Source: an uncultured Oscillospiraceae bacterium (lineage in GTDB: Bacteria > Bacillota_A > Clostridia > Oscillospirales > Oscillospiraceae). Taken from it: a stretch of DNA of 15,749 nt. Both the position numbers and the translations under genes were made by a program. Each line of letters opens with the position of its first letter. Position 1 is the stretch's first letter. The notes below the pieces were generated by a model. That model was not told the origin of the DNA, did no database searches, and worked only from the letters and a program-made list of their open reading frames with translations. The DNA is taken from positions 1-15,749 of the forward strand of contig CANRKN010000040.1 in assembly GCA_947631215.1 (NCBI GenBank), read 5' to 3'. Positions 1 to 7,902 of the stretch are shown here, one piece after another.

Positions 1-797
1 GCGTAGCCCAGGTCATAGTAGCTGATGGACAGGGTGGCCACGCCGCAGCCGGCGCAGATGCCCTCCTCGCCGCAGAACACGGGGATCTTGCCGTGGCAGA
101 TGTTGTCCACGATGCCGGTGTTGGAGGCGGCGGTGTTGTCGGTGGGGATGTAGAGCACGTCGGACTCGTCCGCGGCGGTCTGGACGACGGCGGCCATATC
201 GTTGGAGTCAGAGAACGCGTACTGGGTGGCGGTGTAGCCCATCTCCTCCAGGAAGGCCTGAACGGTGTCCACCTGGTACTGGCTGTTGGCCTCGTTGGAG
301 CAGTAGACCAGGCCGATCTTCTCAGCGTCGGGATACCACTCCTTGATCATCGCGGCCTGCTGGTCCAGAGGGGCCAGGTCGGAGGTGCCGGAGACGTTGG
401 TGCCCACGGTGCCGTCAAAGTCCTCAATGCCCAGAGCCACGCCGTACTCGGTGACGGAGGTGCCCAGCACGGGGATGTCGGCGGTGGCGGCAGCGGCGGC
501 CTGCAGAGCCGGGGTGGCGTTGGCCATGATCAGGTCCACGCCCTCAGACACGAAGGCGTTGGCGATGGTGGCGCAGGTGGCGGGATCGTTGGCGGCGTTC
601 TGATAGTCGAACTCCACGGCGTCCTCGCCCAGGATCTCCTTCAGGGCATCCTGGAAGCCTTCGGTGGCGGCGTCCAGCGCCACGTGGGGCACCAACTGGC
701 AGATGCCGACGGTGTAGGGCTCCTCGGCGGCGAAGGCCGTGGCGGACAGGGCCAGGACCATGACGAGGGCCAGAGCGATAGCAAGAGTCTTCTTCAT
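1..797 (-). CDS. ABC transporter substrate-binding protein, TrpX/DUF534-like (C-terminus cut off)
   Basis: Extracellular solute-binding component of an ABC importer of the COG2984 (ABC_sub_bind, TrpX-like) family. 265 residues are visible from the ATG at 797; the family usually runs to about 320-330, so the last part lies beyond base 1. Residues 1-23 form a signal peptide (MKK, hydrophobic core, AFA before AEE). The mature start reads YTVGICQLVPHVALDAATEG, the family's typical opening, and later segments such as DLIMANATPAL and PVLGTSVTEYG fit its two-lobed periplasmic-binding fold. A purine-rich Shine-Dalgarno (GAAAGGAAA) lies about 7 bases before the start. The gene has its own consensus promoter and a hairpin leader. 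No lipobox cysteine is visible, although Gram-positive binding proteins are usually lipoproteins. Permease and ATPase genes would be expected beyond base 1. The ligand is unknown: characterised relatives bind tryptophan, but nothing here proves that. Confidence 0.88.
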   Translation of the reverse strand, partial: MKKTLAIALALVMVLALSATAFAAEEPYTVGICQLVPHVALDAATEGFQDALKEILGEDAVEFDYQNAANDPATCATIANAFVSEGVDLIMANATPALQAAAAATADIPVLGTSVTEYGVALGIEDFDGTVGTNVSGTSDLAPLDQQAAMIKEWYPDAEKIGLVYCSNEANSQYQVDTVQAFLEEMGYTATQYAFSDSNDMAAVVQTAADESDVLYIPTDNTAASNTGIVDNICHGKIPVFCGEEGICAGCGVATLSISYYDLGY

Positions 798-825
798 TGC
801 GGTGTTTCCTTTCAACTCATATTCC

Positions 826-845
826 GGCGGGCATACGTGCCCGCC
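826..845 (-). other. 5'-leader stem-loop of the ABC binding-protein gene
   Basis: A perfect inverted repeat with 8-base arms (GGCGGGCA and TGCCCGCC) around a 4-base loop. It lies in the predicted leader, starting about 10 bases from the expected transcript 5' end and ending about 28 bases before the ATG at 797. No U-run follows, so it is not an intrinsic terminator. A mRNA-stabilising or regulatory 5' stem-loop is the likeliest role (inference). Confidence 0.6.
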
Positions 846-861
846 TATTATGTACGTTGAA

Positions 862-890
862 ATTTTATTACTTTAAAACAATGATGTCAA
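862..890 (-). promoter_or_regulatory. Sigma-A-type promoter for the ABC binding-protein gene
   Basis: On the minus strand, TTGACA (890-885) is followed after exactly 17 bases by TAAAAT (867-862). This is a perfect -35 and a 5/6 -10 at ideal spacing. Transcription would start near 855 and leave a leader of about 58 bases. The -35 lies inside one arm of the 13-base inverted repeat at 881-926. Confidence 0.85.
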
Positions 891-926
891 TGCACAGTTT
901 CTCCAAAAACCGCGCATTGACATCAT
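881..926 (-). terminator. 13-base inverted repeat after tyrS: terminator and/or operator
   Basis: Perfect 13-base arms ATGATGTCAATGC (881-893) and its reverse complement (914-926) are separated by 20 bases. Read on the minus strand it comes about 38 bases after the tyrS stop and is followed by TGTTTT, so it could be a weak intrinsic terminator for the recN-tyrS transcript. The large loop and low GC content are poor for a terminator. One arm also contains the -35 hexamer of the next gene, and the half-sites are 33 bases apart, about three helical turns, which would suit a dimeric or looping repressor. Both roles are inference. Confidence 0.45.
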
Positions 927-964
927 GAATCTTTAACAATTTTACCTTTTAAATCGCCTGTAAC

Positions 965-2191
965 TTATTTCAGGACCACTTTGCGGAAGCTCTTCTTCCC
1001 CCGCTTCAGGAGCACGCCCTCCCGCAGTTTTTCCACCGGGACTGCCAGAAACATATCCGTGACCTTCTCCCCGTCCAGGGTGACACCCCCCTGGGCGATG
1101 TTCTGCCGGGCCTCGGAGTTGGACTTGACGAGCCCCGCCTTCACCAGCAGGACCTTGATGTCTATCCCGCCGTCGGTGAGGTCGGTCTCCGTGAGCTCCG
1201 TCACGGGCATCTCCCCGTGATCTCCGGCGCCGAAGAGGGCCTTGGCGGCGTTCTGGGCCTTAGCGGCCTCCTCCTCGCCGTGGACCATCTTGGTGAGCTC
1301 ATAGGCCAGGATCTCCTTGGCCTCGTTGAGCTTCTGGTCTTTCCAGGTGTCCATCTCCCTGATCTGCTCCATGGGCAGGAACGTGAGCATGCGGACGCAG
1401 TTCATCACGTCCTCGTCCCCCACGTTGCGCCAGTACTGGTAGAAGTCGTAAGGCGAGGTCTTGTTGGGGTCCAGCCACACGGCGTTGCCGGCAGTCTTGC
1501 CCATCTTGTTGCCGTTGGAGTCGGTCAGGAGCGTCACGGTCATGGCGTAGGCGTCCTTGCCCAGCTTTCGGCGGATGAGCTCCGTGCCGCCCAGCATGTT
1601 GCTCCACTGGTCGTTGCCGCCGAACTGCATGTTGCAGCCCAGGGTCTGGAACATGTGGTAGAAGTCATAGGACTGCATGATCATGTAGTTGAACTCCAGG
1701 AAGCTCAGGCCCTTCTCCATCCGCTGCTTGTAGCACTCGGCCCGCAGCATGTTGTTCACGGAAAAGCAGGCGCCCACCTCCCGGAGGAGGTCCACGTAAT
1801 TGAGGTTCAAAAGCCAGTCGGCGTTGTTGACCATCATGGCCTGGCCGGGGCCCTCGCCGAAGCTGATAAAGCTCTCCATCTGCCGCTTGAAGCACTGGGC
1901 GTTGTGATCGATGGCCTCCTTGGTGAGCATCTTGCGCATGTCGGTGCGGCCGGAGGGGTCGCCGATCATGGTGGTGCCGCCGCCGATGAGGGCGATGGGC
2001 TTGTTGCCGGCCTGCTGCAGCCGCTTCATGAACGTCAGCGTCACGAAGTGGCCGGCGGTCAGGCTGTCCGCCGTGCAGTCGAAGCCGATATAGAAGGTGG
2101 CCTTGCCTTGGTTTATGAGGTCCTTTATCTTGTCCTCATCTGTCACCTGGGCGATCAGGCCCCGCTCCACAAGTTCGTCGTACAGTGTCAT
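965..2191 (-). CDS. tyrS: Tyrosyl-tRNA synthetase
   Basis: Charges tRNA-Tyr with tyrosine in the cytoplasm. The 408-residue product has the normal length for the bacterial TyrRS family. The class I HIGH-type motif is LTAGHF (44-49), followed by the tyrosine/ATP pocket segment ALIGGGTTMIGDPSGR (67-82), GGNDQW (191-196) and the KMSKS-type loop KMGKT (229-233). Residues from about 343 to the end form the S4-like RNA-binding domain (LVKAGLVKSNSEARQNIAQG). The start at 2191 is chosen because GAGGAG (2206-2201) lies 9 bases upstream; an in-frame extension to 2242 would run into recN. It begins 13 bases after the recN stop, so it is probably the last gene of the dxs-recN operon. No T-box leader fits in that gap, although many Firmicutes tyrS genes have one. 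Confidence 0.97.
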   Translation of the reverse strand: MTLYDELVERGLIAQVTDEDKIKDLINQGKATFYIGFDCTADSLTAGHFVTLTFMKRLQQAGNKPIALIGGGTTMIGDPSGRTDMRKMLTKEAIDHNAQCFKRQMESFISFGEGPGQAMMVNNADWLLNLNYVDLLREVGACFSVNNMLRAECYKQRMEKGLSFLEFNYMIMQSYDFYHMFQTLGCNMQFGGNDQWSNMLGGTELIRRKLGKDAYAMTVTLLTDSNGNKMGKTAGNAVWLDPNKTSPYDFYQYWRNVGDEDVMNCVRMLTFLPMEQIREMDTWKDQKLNEAKEILAYELTKMVHGEEEAAKAQNAAKALFGAGDHGEMPVTELTETDLTDGGIDIKVLLVKAGLVKSNSEARQNIAQGGVTLDGEKVTDMFLAVPVEKLREGVLLKRGKKSFRKVVLK

Positions 2192-2200
2192 GTTCCCGTT

Positions 2201-2206
2201 CTCCTC
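2201..2206 (-). promoter_or_regulatory. Ribosome binding site that fixes the tyrS start
   Basis: GAGGAG on the minus strand, 9 bases before the ATG at 2191 and overlapping the recN stop codon (2207-2205). It supports the 408-residue TyrS over a longer form and suggests translational coupling to recN. Confidence 0.7.
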
Positions 2207-3893
2207 AATGCTGTTTTTGTTTCCATGCGTCCGCCGCGGCAAGCTGCTCCTCGGCGGAGGCGGTGGTCGTCTCGGTTATATTGTCGCCGCCGGTGAGGCG
2301 GGCGATCTCCCGCCGCCGGCCGGCCCGGTCCAGCTCCGTGACGGTGGTATAGGTCCGCCCGTCCCGCTCGGACTTTTCGATCAAATACTGGCTGTCGGCC
2401 ATGGCCGCGATCTGGGGCAGATGGCTGACGCACAGCACCTGCTTATGCGTGCCGGTGAGGGCCAGCTTCTCCCCCACCCGGCTGGCCGCCACGCCGGACA
2501 CGCCGGTGTCTATCTCGTCGAACACCGCCGTGGGCACCGGGTCGTTCCGGCCAAATACGGTCTTTAAAGCCAGCATGATGCGGCTCAGCTCGCCGCCGGA
2601 GGCGATCTTGGCGATACGCCCCGGCTCTTCGCCTGCGTTGGCGCTCATGAGAAAGCGCACCTCGTCGGCACCCTTGGGCCCGAAGCCGGGCTTGCCGGAA
2701 AGGGGCCGCATGTCGGTGACGAACCGCACCGATGGCATGGAGAGGTCCTTAAGCTCCTGCACCACACGCTTGGCAAGCTCCGCCGCCGCCTTTTGGCGGG
2801 CCTGGGTCAGCTTTTCCGCCGCGGCCCGGCAATTCTTTTCCAGCGCTGCCCGCTTTTCATAGAGCCGCTCCAGCGCCTCGTCGCCGTACTCTATCTCGGC
2901 GAGACGCTTGGCGGACTCGTCGTAGAGGGCGATCAATTCCGCCTCATCGGCGCAGCTGAATTTCTTCTCCAGCCGCCGCAACAGCGCCAGCCGCCCTTCC
3001 ACCCTGTCGAACTCCTCCGGGGAGAAGTCCAGACTGTCCTGCACGTCCCGGACGTGCTCGGCGGCATCCTGCAAGAGGGCCTCCGCCTCGGCAAGCAGCT
3101 TGTCCGCCTCCGCCAGGCCCTGGCTCCAGCCCTTGGCCCGGCTGAGCCAGCCCCGGGCAGACCCGGTCAGGTCCACGGCGGACTGCTCATCGCCGTAGAG
3201 AGCCGTAAAGGCCCCCTCCGCCGCCTCCCGCAGCTTCTCGCCGTTTCGGAGGAGCGCGGACCGGTCCTCCAGCTCCGCCTCCTCTCCGGCCCTGAGAGCG
3301 GCCTTTTCCAGCTCCTGGACCCGGTAGGTGAGGCTCTCCGCGAGACGCCGGCGGGAATCGTCGTCCATGGTGAGGCGCTCTATCTCCCGCTCGTTGGCGA
3401 GATACGCCTCATAGGCGGTCTTATAGGCGGCCAGCTCCTTATCATCGGCGGCGAAGGCGTCCAGGTAGTCGATGTGCCGGCCCTCGTCCAAAAGCTGCCG
3501 GCCGTCGTTCTGGCCGTGGATATCCACCAGCAGCGCCCCCAGGGAGCGGAGCTGGCTGGCCGCCACGGGCACGCCGTTTACCCGGCAGGCGCCCCGGCCG
3601 TCGGCGGTGACGGAACGCTGGACCACCAGCACCCCGTCCTCCGGCTCCACGCCGTTTTCCCCGCACCAGGACGCGGCCGCGTCCGCGTCGAACACCGCCG
3701 CCGCCAGGCACTTGTCCGCCCCGGAGCGCACCAGCTCCCGGCTGGTGCGGCCGCCGGTGACGGCGTACAGGGCGTCTATCACGATGGATTTACCCGCGCC
3801 CGTCTCGCCGGTCAGCACGTTCAGCCCCTCCCGGAACCGGACGTCGGCCCGCTCCACCACCGCGATATTCTCGATGTGGAGACTTCTGAGCAT
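2205..3893 (-). CDS. recN: DNA repair protein RecN (SMC-like ATPase)
   Basis: SMC-type ATPase that acts early in recombinational repair of double-strand breaks on the nucleoid. At 562 residues it matches the family (about 550-576). The N-terminal ATPase half opens MLRSLHIENIAVVE and carries Walker A GETGAGKS (29-36). The middle (about 150-380) is rich in Leu, Glu, Lys and Arg, as expected for the antiparallel coiled coil. The C-terminal half has the ABC signature SGGELSR (432-438), Walker B with catalytic acid VFDEID (457-462) and the switch-like SHLPQIA (490-496). The ATG at 3893 follows a GGAGAGG-type ribosome site, 15 bases after the argR stop. The argR-recN neighbourhood is conserved across Firmicutes and supports the name. 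Confidence 0.97.
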   Translation of the reverse strand: MLRSLHIENIAVVERADVRFREGLNVLTGETGAGKSIVIDALYAVTGGRTSRELVRSGADKCLAAAVFDADAAASWCGENGVEPEDGVLVVQRSVTADGRGACRVNGVPVAASQLRSLGALLVDIHGQNDGRQLLDEGRHIDYLDAFAADDKELAAYKTAYEAYLANEREIERLTMDDDSRRRLAESLTYRVQELEKAALRAGEEAELEDRSALLRNGEKLREAAEGAFTALYGDEQSAVDLTGSARGWLSRAKGWSQGLAEADKLLAEAEALLQDAAEHVRDVQDSLDFSPEEFDRVEGRLALLRRLEKKFSCADEAELIALYDESAKRLAEIEYGDEALERLYEKRAALEKNCRAAAEKLTQARQKAAAELAKRVVQELKDLSMPSVRFVTDMRPLSGKPGFGPKGADEVRFLMSANAGEEPGRIAKIASGGELSRIMLALKTVFGRNDPVPTAVFDEIDTGVSGVAASRVGEKLALTGTHKQVLCVSHLPQIAAMADSQYLIEKSERDGRTYTTVTELDRAGRRREIARLTGGDNITETTTASAEEQLAAADAWKQKQH

Positions 3894-3908
3894 CTTACGC
3901 CTCTCCCC

Positions 3909-4364
3909 TTACCGCTTGTAGGCCCGGCGCAGCTGGGCGCACAGCCGCTCCGCCGCGGCGGCGTTGCGCAGCACGATGATGGCCGTGTCGTCGCCGGCCA
4001 CGGAGCCCAGGATGGTGTCGTCGCCCATGGCGTCGATGGAGGCGCACACGGCGCTGGCCAGACCCGGCAGGGTCTTCACCACCACGGTGTGCAGCGCGTG
4101 GTCAAAGCCCACGCAGCCCTCCCGGAAGATCTCCTCCAGCCGGCGGGAGGCCTCGCTGGACTCGTCCTGCTCCGCCTGGGTGTAGCGGTAGCGGCCCTGG
4201 GGGCCGATCTCCTTGACCAGACGCAGCTCCTTGATGTCCCGGGACACGGTGGCCTGGGTGCTCTTCACGCCCCGGGCCTGGAGGGCCTCCAGCATCTGGC
4301 CCTGGGTCTCGATGTCCTCCTGGGCGATGATGTCCAGGATTACGCTCTGTCTTGACGTCTTCAT
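3909..4364 (-). CDS. argR: Arginine repressor ArgR/AhrC
   Basis: Arginine-responsive hexameric regulator that represses arginine biosynthesis and can activate catabolism. The 151 residues fit the family (about 150). The N-terminal winged helix contains the recognition helix STQATVSRDIKEL (35-47). The C-terminal oligomerisation and arginine-binding domain includes HTVVVKTLPGLASAV (92-106), the helix start DAMG (111-114) and GSVAGDDTAII (120-130), whose Asp pair contacts arginine in characterised members. The start ATG overlaps the nadK stop (ATGA, 4364-4361), so the two are translationally coupled. Its place before recN is the standard Firmicutes arrangement. No convincing ARG box was found near its operon promoter. 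Confidence 0.96.
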   Translation of the reverse strand: MKTSRQSVILDIIAQEDIETQGQMLEALQARGVKSTQATVSRDIKELRLVKEIGPQGRYRYTQAEQDESSEASRRLEEIFREGCVGFDHALHTVVVKTLPGLASAVCASIDAMGDDTILGSVAGDDTAIIVLRNAAAAERLCAQLRRAYKR

Positions 4365-5215
4365 GCTCTCTCCCCCAATTTATCAAATGCCGTCTCATAA
4401 AAGCTCCTGGTGCCAAGATCGGCCATAAGGAGCTTGTATTTCGATCTTCTCACAATGACCTGGTCCCCGTCGGCCAAGTCGATGAGCCCCCGGCCGTCCA
4501 CGCTCAGCACGACCCGCCGGCCCTCGCTCACGTCCTCGGGCAGGATGGTCACCACCCGCTCGGGCCCCAGCACGAAGCTGCGCGCCGCCAGCATATGGGC
4601 GCACACCGGCGTCAGCACGATGGCCTCCGCCCCCGGCTCCACCAGGGGCCCGCCTGCCGCCATGGAGTAGGCGGTGGAGCCTGTGGGCGAGGATACGATA
4701 ACGCCGTCCCCGGAGAAGGAGAGGATACGGTCCCCGTCCCCCTTGGCCAAAAGCCGTATGTTCTGCACGATGCCGGATATCACCGCGTCGTTGAGGGCCG
4801 TGTCGAAAAAGACGCTCCTGTCGCCCCGGCGTATCTCCACATCCAGCATCATCCGGGGCACGGTGCGAAAATCACCCTTTGCCGCCTTTTTCAGAAGGTC
4901 AGCGTTGTCCCGGTCCAGCTCCGTGAGGAAGCCTGTGTGGCCCAGGTTCACCCCCACCAGGGGCGCGTCGTGGACCATCACCTGGGGCGCGATGCGAAGG
5001 ATGGTCCCGTCGCCGCCCAGGGTCACCAGCAGGTCCGCGCCGTTCAAAGCGCTGTCCAGTTCCTCAGTGGCAAAGGGGAGAGCTGTATCAGGCTCGCCGC
5101 AGACGGGGCTCACCGCCACACGGCAGCCCTCCGCCTCCAACATAGCCTTCACCGCCGCCGTACAGGCAAAATCCCCGTCCCGCTGGACGTTGGGACAAAG
5201 CACGATCTTTTTCAT
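4361..5215 (-). CDS. nadK: NAD kinase
   Basis: Phosphorylates NAD to NADP in the cytoplasm. The 284-residue product is typical in length. It shows the diagnostic GGDGT nucleotide motif (67-71) with the catalytic Asp69, the following GVNLGHTGFLTEL (88-100), LNDAVI (141-146), the glycine-rich SSPTGSTAYSMAAGGP (175-190) and SVDGR (238-242). Its start overlaps the tlyA stop by ATGA (5215-5212) and its stop overlaps the argR start the same way, giving a tightly coupled tlyA-nadK-argR string. This order is common in Clostridia, whereas Bacillus lacks nadK at this site. Confidence 0.97.
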   Translation of the reverse strand: MKKIVLCPNVQRDGDFACTAAVKAMLEAEGCRVAVSPVCGEPDTALPFATEELDSALNGADLLVTLGGDGTILRIAPQVMVHDAPLVGVNLGHTGFLTELDRDNADLLKKAAKGDFRTVPRMMLDVEIRRGDRSVFFDTALNDAVISGIVQNIRLLAKGDGDRILSFSGDGVIVSSPTGSTAYSMAAGGPLVEPGAEAIVLTPVCAHMLAARSFVLGPERVVTILPEDVSEGRRVVLSVDGRGLIDLADGDQVIVRRSKYKLLMADLGTRSFYETAFDKLGERA

Positions 5216-6024
5216 GTTCCGCTCCCCTTTCCGTCCAGCGCCCGGTGGGATTCCTCCACCACGCCGGCAAAGCCGGGCACGATGGCGGGGCCATCCAGGC
5301 CCAGCCAGGCGAGATATTCTATGTTCCCTTCCGGGCCCCGCACCGGGGAAAAGGTCAGGCCCCGCAGGATAAATCCCATCTCATCGGCGCTCCGGGCGAA
5401 GTTCTCCAGCACCTCCCGGTGCACCGCCGGGTCCCGGACCACGCCCTTCTTGCCCACCTTCTCCCGGCCTGGCTCGAACTGGGGCTTTACAAGGCAGATG
5501 ACCTGCCCAGCAGGCGTGAGCAGGCCCTTCACCGCCGGCAACACCAGGCCCAGGGAGATAAAGGACATATCCATCACCGCCAAGTCCATGGCCGATGTGA
5601 ACATATCCGGCGTCAGGTTCCGGGCGTTGGTACGCTCCATCACCGTCACCCGCCCGTCGTTCCGCAGGCTCCAGGCCAGCTGCCCATAGCCCACATCCAC
5701 GGCATACACATGGGCAGCGCCCCGCTGCAGCAGGCAGTCGGTGAAGCCCCCGGTGGAGGCGCCGCAGTCCACGCATATGAGCCCCGCGGGGTCCACACCA
5801 AAGGTATCCAGGGCCTTTTCCAGCTTCAGGCCGCCCCGGCTCACATAGGGCATTTTGGCGCCCCGGACCTCCACGGCGGCGGTATCGTCCACCGTCACCC
5901 CGGGCCGGGTCACCTTCTCTCCATTCACATATACGTCGCCCGCCAAAATCAGCGCCTTGGCCCGCTCCCGGCTGGGGGCATGGCCCTGTTCGAACACGAT
6001 CTGGTCAAGTCTCGTCTTTCCCAT
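5212..6024 (-). CDS. tlyA: TlyA family 2'-O-ribose rRNA methyltransferase
   Basis: S-adenosylmethionine-dependent methyltransferase of the TlyA/YqxC family. Studied members methylate the 2'-OH of 16S and 23S rRNA; the name hemolysin is historical. The 270 residues comprise an N-terminal S4 RNA-binding domain (about 4-60; MGKTRLDQIVFEQG, RERAKALILAGDVYVNG) and an FtsJ/RrmJ-like methyltransferase domain. SAM motif I is DCGASTGGFTDCLL (86-99). The family's K-D-K-E tetrad is readable as Lys67 or Lys70 (GLKLEKAL), Asp152 (MDMSF), Lys180 (LVKPQFE) and Glu236 (NIEYLAW). It starts 20 bases inside the end of dxs with GGAG 7 bases upstream, and overlaps nadK by four bases. In this neighbourhood it is the orthologue of Bacillus yqxC. 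Confidence 0.93.
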   Translation of the reverse strand: MGKTRLDQIVFEQGHAPSRERAKALILAGDVYVNGEKVTRPGVTVDDTAAVEVRGAKMPYVSRGGLKLEKALDTFGVDPAGLICVDCGASTGGFTDCLLQRGAAHVYAVDVGYGQLAWSLRNDGRVTVMERTNARNLTPDMFTSAMDLAVMDMSFISLGLVLPAVKGLLTPAGQVICLVKPQFEPGREKVGKKGVVRDPAVHREVLENFARSADEMGFILRGLTFSPVRGPEGNIEYLAWLGLDGPAIVPGFAGVVEESHRALDGKGSGT

Positions 6025-7858
6025 GCAGCATCTCCAAAACGGCCTCCCGCAGGGAGCCGCCGTCCAGCTTTCTCTCCCGGCGCAGAGCGGCCGGGTCGCC
6101 GTGCTCCAATATGCCCTCGCCCAAATTCACCAGCCGGGCCGCCTTCAGCGTTATGCCCGTCTGCTCCGCCGCGGCCAGGAGCTGTGCGCCCACGCATCCG
6201 GCGGCGCATGCCTCCTCCGCCACGACCAGCGCCCCGGTCCGGCGGAGGGACGCCAGCACCGGCGATGCATCCAGCGGGGAGAGCACATTGAGCTTCACGA
6301 CCTCGGCGGACACGCCCTCCTCCCGGAGCATCCGGGCGGCCAGCAGGGCCTCGTTTATTTCCGTGCCGTAGGCGGCGATGGTCACGTCGTCCCCCTGCAT
6401 CACCGTCGAGGTCGGCTCATCGGTGGTGTCCTCCTGCCAATCGCCCTCCCCGCCGCGGGGATAGCGCACCGCCACGGGGCCCGTATCCTCCAGCACCGCC
6501 TTGCGCAGCATGCTGCGAAGCTCCGCGAAGCTGGCGGGGGCGTATATCCTCATGCCCGGCACGGCGGAGAGGAAGGATAAGTCGAACAAGCCCTGATGGG
6601 TCTCGCCGTCCTTTCCCACGATGCCGGCCCTGTCCACGGCGAACACCACGTGCAGGCCCATGAGGGCCACGTCGTGGATGAGCATGTCGTAGCTTCTCTG
6701 CAGGAAGGTGGAGTACACCGCGAACACGGGCTTCAGCCCCTGGGCGGCCATGCCCGCAGCCATGGCGCAGGCGTGCTCCTCGGCGATGCCCACATCGAAG
6801 AACCTATCAGGGTACGCCTCCTGAAAACCGATGAGGCCGGTGCCCTCCTTCATGGCGGCGGTGATGGCCGCCACGGTGGGGTCCTGGCCCGCGATCTCCG
6901 TCAGGGCCCTGCCGAACACGGAGGAGAAGTCCTCCCCCGTATATTTGGGCACGCCGCTCTTCACGTCAAAGGCGCCCACCCCGTGGAAGGCCTCCGGGGC
7001 CTGCTCGGCGGGGGCGTAGCCCCGGCCCTTTTGGGTGATGACGTGCACAAGCACCGGCGCGCCGTATTCCTTGGCCCAGCGGATGGCGTTTTCCACCTTC
7101 CGCTCGTCGTGGCCGTTGATGGGCCCGATGTACTCAAAGCCCAGATTGTCGAAGATGTTCTCGGGGATGATCCGCTCCTTGAGCCAGCTCTTCATGGCGC
7201 CCAATGCCGGCGTCACGCCGGGAATTTTGGGGAGCACGGAGCCCCGGTACCACTTTTTGAATTTGATATATTCCACCCGGGTGCGCATGCGGCCCAGCAT
7301 GTCCGCCAGGCCCCCCACGCCCTCGTTGATGCTCATGCCGTTGTCGTTCAGCACCACCACCAGCGGCTCGCCGCTGTGGCCTGCGTCGGACAGGCCCTCG
7401 AAGGCCATGCCCCCGTTCAGGGCCCCGTCGCCGATGAGGGCCACCACGTCGTAGTCCGCCCCCAGGGCCGTCCGGGCCCGGGCCATTCCCAGGGCCACGG
7501 AGATGGAGTTGGAGGCGTGGCCGGCAATGAAGGCGTCGTGGACGGACTCGTAGGGCTTTGGGAAACCGGAGAGCCCTCCCTTCTCCCGCAGGCCGGAGAA
7601 GTCCCGCCGGCCGGTGAGCAGCTTGTGGGTATAGCACTGGTGGCCCACGTCGAATACCAGCCGGTCCCGGCTGGTGTCGTAGACCCGATGCAGCGCCACG
7701 GTCAGCTCCACCGCTCCCAGGTTGGAGGCCAGATGCCCTCCATGCTCCGATACGGACGCCACCAGATATTCTCTTATCTCCCGGCACAGCTCATCCAGCG
7801 CCTCGGCGGGGAGAGCCTTCACGTCCTCGGGGGAACGAATGTTATCCAAAAGACCCAT
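6005..7858 (-). CDS. dxs: 1-deoxy-D-xylulose-5-phosphate synthase
   Basis: Thiamine diphosphate enzyme that condenses pyruvate with glyceraldehyde 3-phosphate, the entry step of the MEP isoprenoid pathway. The 617-residue form is normal in size. It shows HGGHLASNLGAVEL (39-52), the cofactor motif from GDG (143-145) to NDN (171-173), the general-base Glu360 in GIAEEH (358-362) and DRAGIVGKDGETHQG (409-423), followed by the C-terminal transketolase-like domain. The start at 7858 is preferred over an in-frame ATG at 7876 because CTGGAG sits 5 bases upstream of it. It has its own promoter (7903-7931), which makes it first gene of the downstream operon. Its usual neighbour ispA is separated from it by two surface-protein genes and a terminator. 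Confidence 0.97.
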   Translation of the reverse strand: MGLLDNIRSPEDVKALPAEALDELCREIREYLVASVSEHGGHLASNLGAVELTVALHRVYDTSRDRLVFDVGHQCYTHKLLTGRRDFSGLREKGGLSGFPKPYESVHDAFIAGHASNSISVALGMARARTALGADYDVVALIGDGALNGGMAFEGLSDAGHSGEPLVVVLNDNGMSINEGVGGLADMLGRMRTRVEYIKFKKWYRGSVLPKIPGVTPALGAMKSWLKERIIPENIFDNLGFEYIGPINGHDERKVENAIRWAKEYGAPVLVHVITQKGRGYAPAEQAPEAFHGVGAFDVKSGVPKYTGEDFSSVFGRALTEIAGQDPTVAAITAAMKEGTGLIGFQEAYPDRFFDVGIAEEHACAMAAGMAAQGLKPVFAVYSTFLQRSYDMLIHDVALMGLHVVFAVDRAGIVGKDGETHQGLFDLSFLSAVPGMRIYAPASFAELRSMLRKAVLEDTGPVAVRYPRGGEGDWQEDTTDEPTSTVMQGDDVTIAAYGTEINEALLAARMLREEGVSAEVVKLNVLSPLDASPVLASLRRTGALVVAEEACAAGCVGAQLLAAAEQTGITLKAARLVNLGEGILEHGDPAALRRERKLDGGSLREAVLEMLHGKDET

Positions 7859-7863
7859 AACTG

Positions 7864-7867
7864 CTCC
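7864..7867 (-). promoter_or_regulatory. Ribosome binding site that fixes the dxs start
   Basis: GGAG on the minus strand, within CCTGGAG, lies 5 bases before the ATG at 7858. The alternative ATG at 7876 has no comparable site upstream. Confidence 0.6.
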
Positions 7868-7902
7868 AGGTGTCATACGTCGCTTTTTCCGCGTGTCTCA
7901 AT

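Noticed and set aside
93..860. A Gly/Val-rich plus-strand frame of 255 codons at the left end
   Set aside because: It is antisense to a clear ABC binding-protein gene with a signal peptide, ribosome site and consensus promoter on the minus strand.
917..945. Divergent plus-strand promoter starting from the second TTGACA of the dyad
   Set aside because: At 16-18 base spacing the best -10 candidate is TTTTAC, only 3 of 6 matches, and no plus-strand gene follows.
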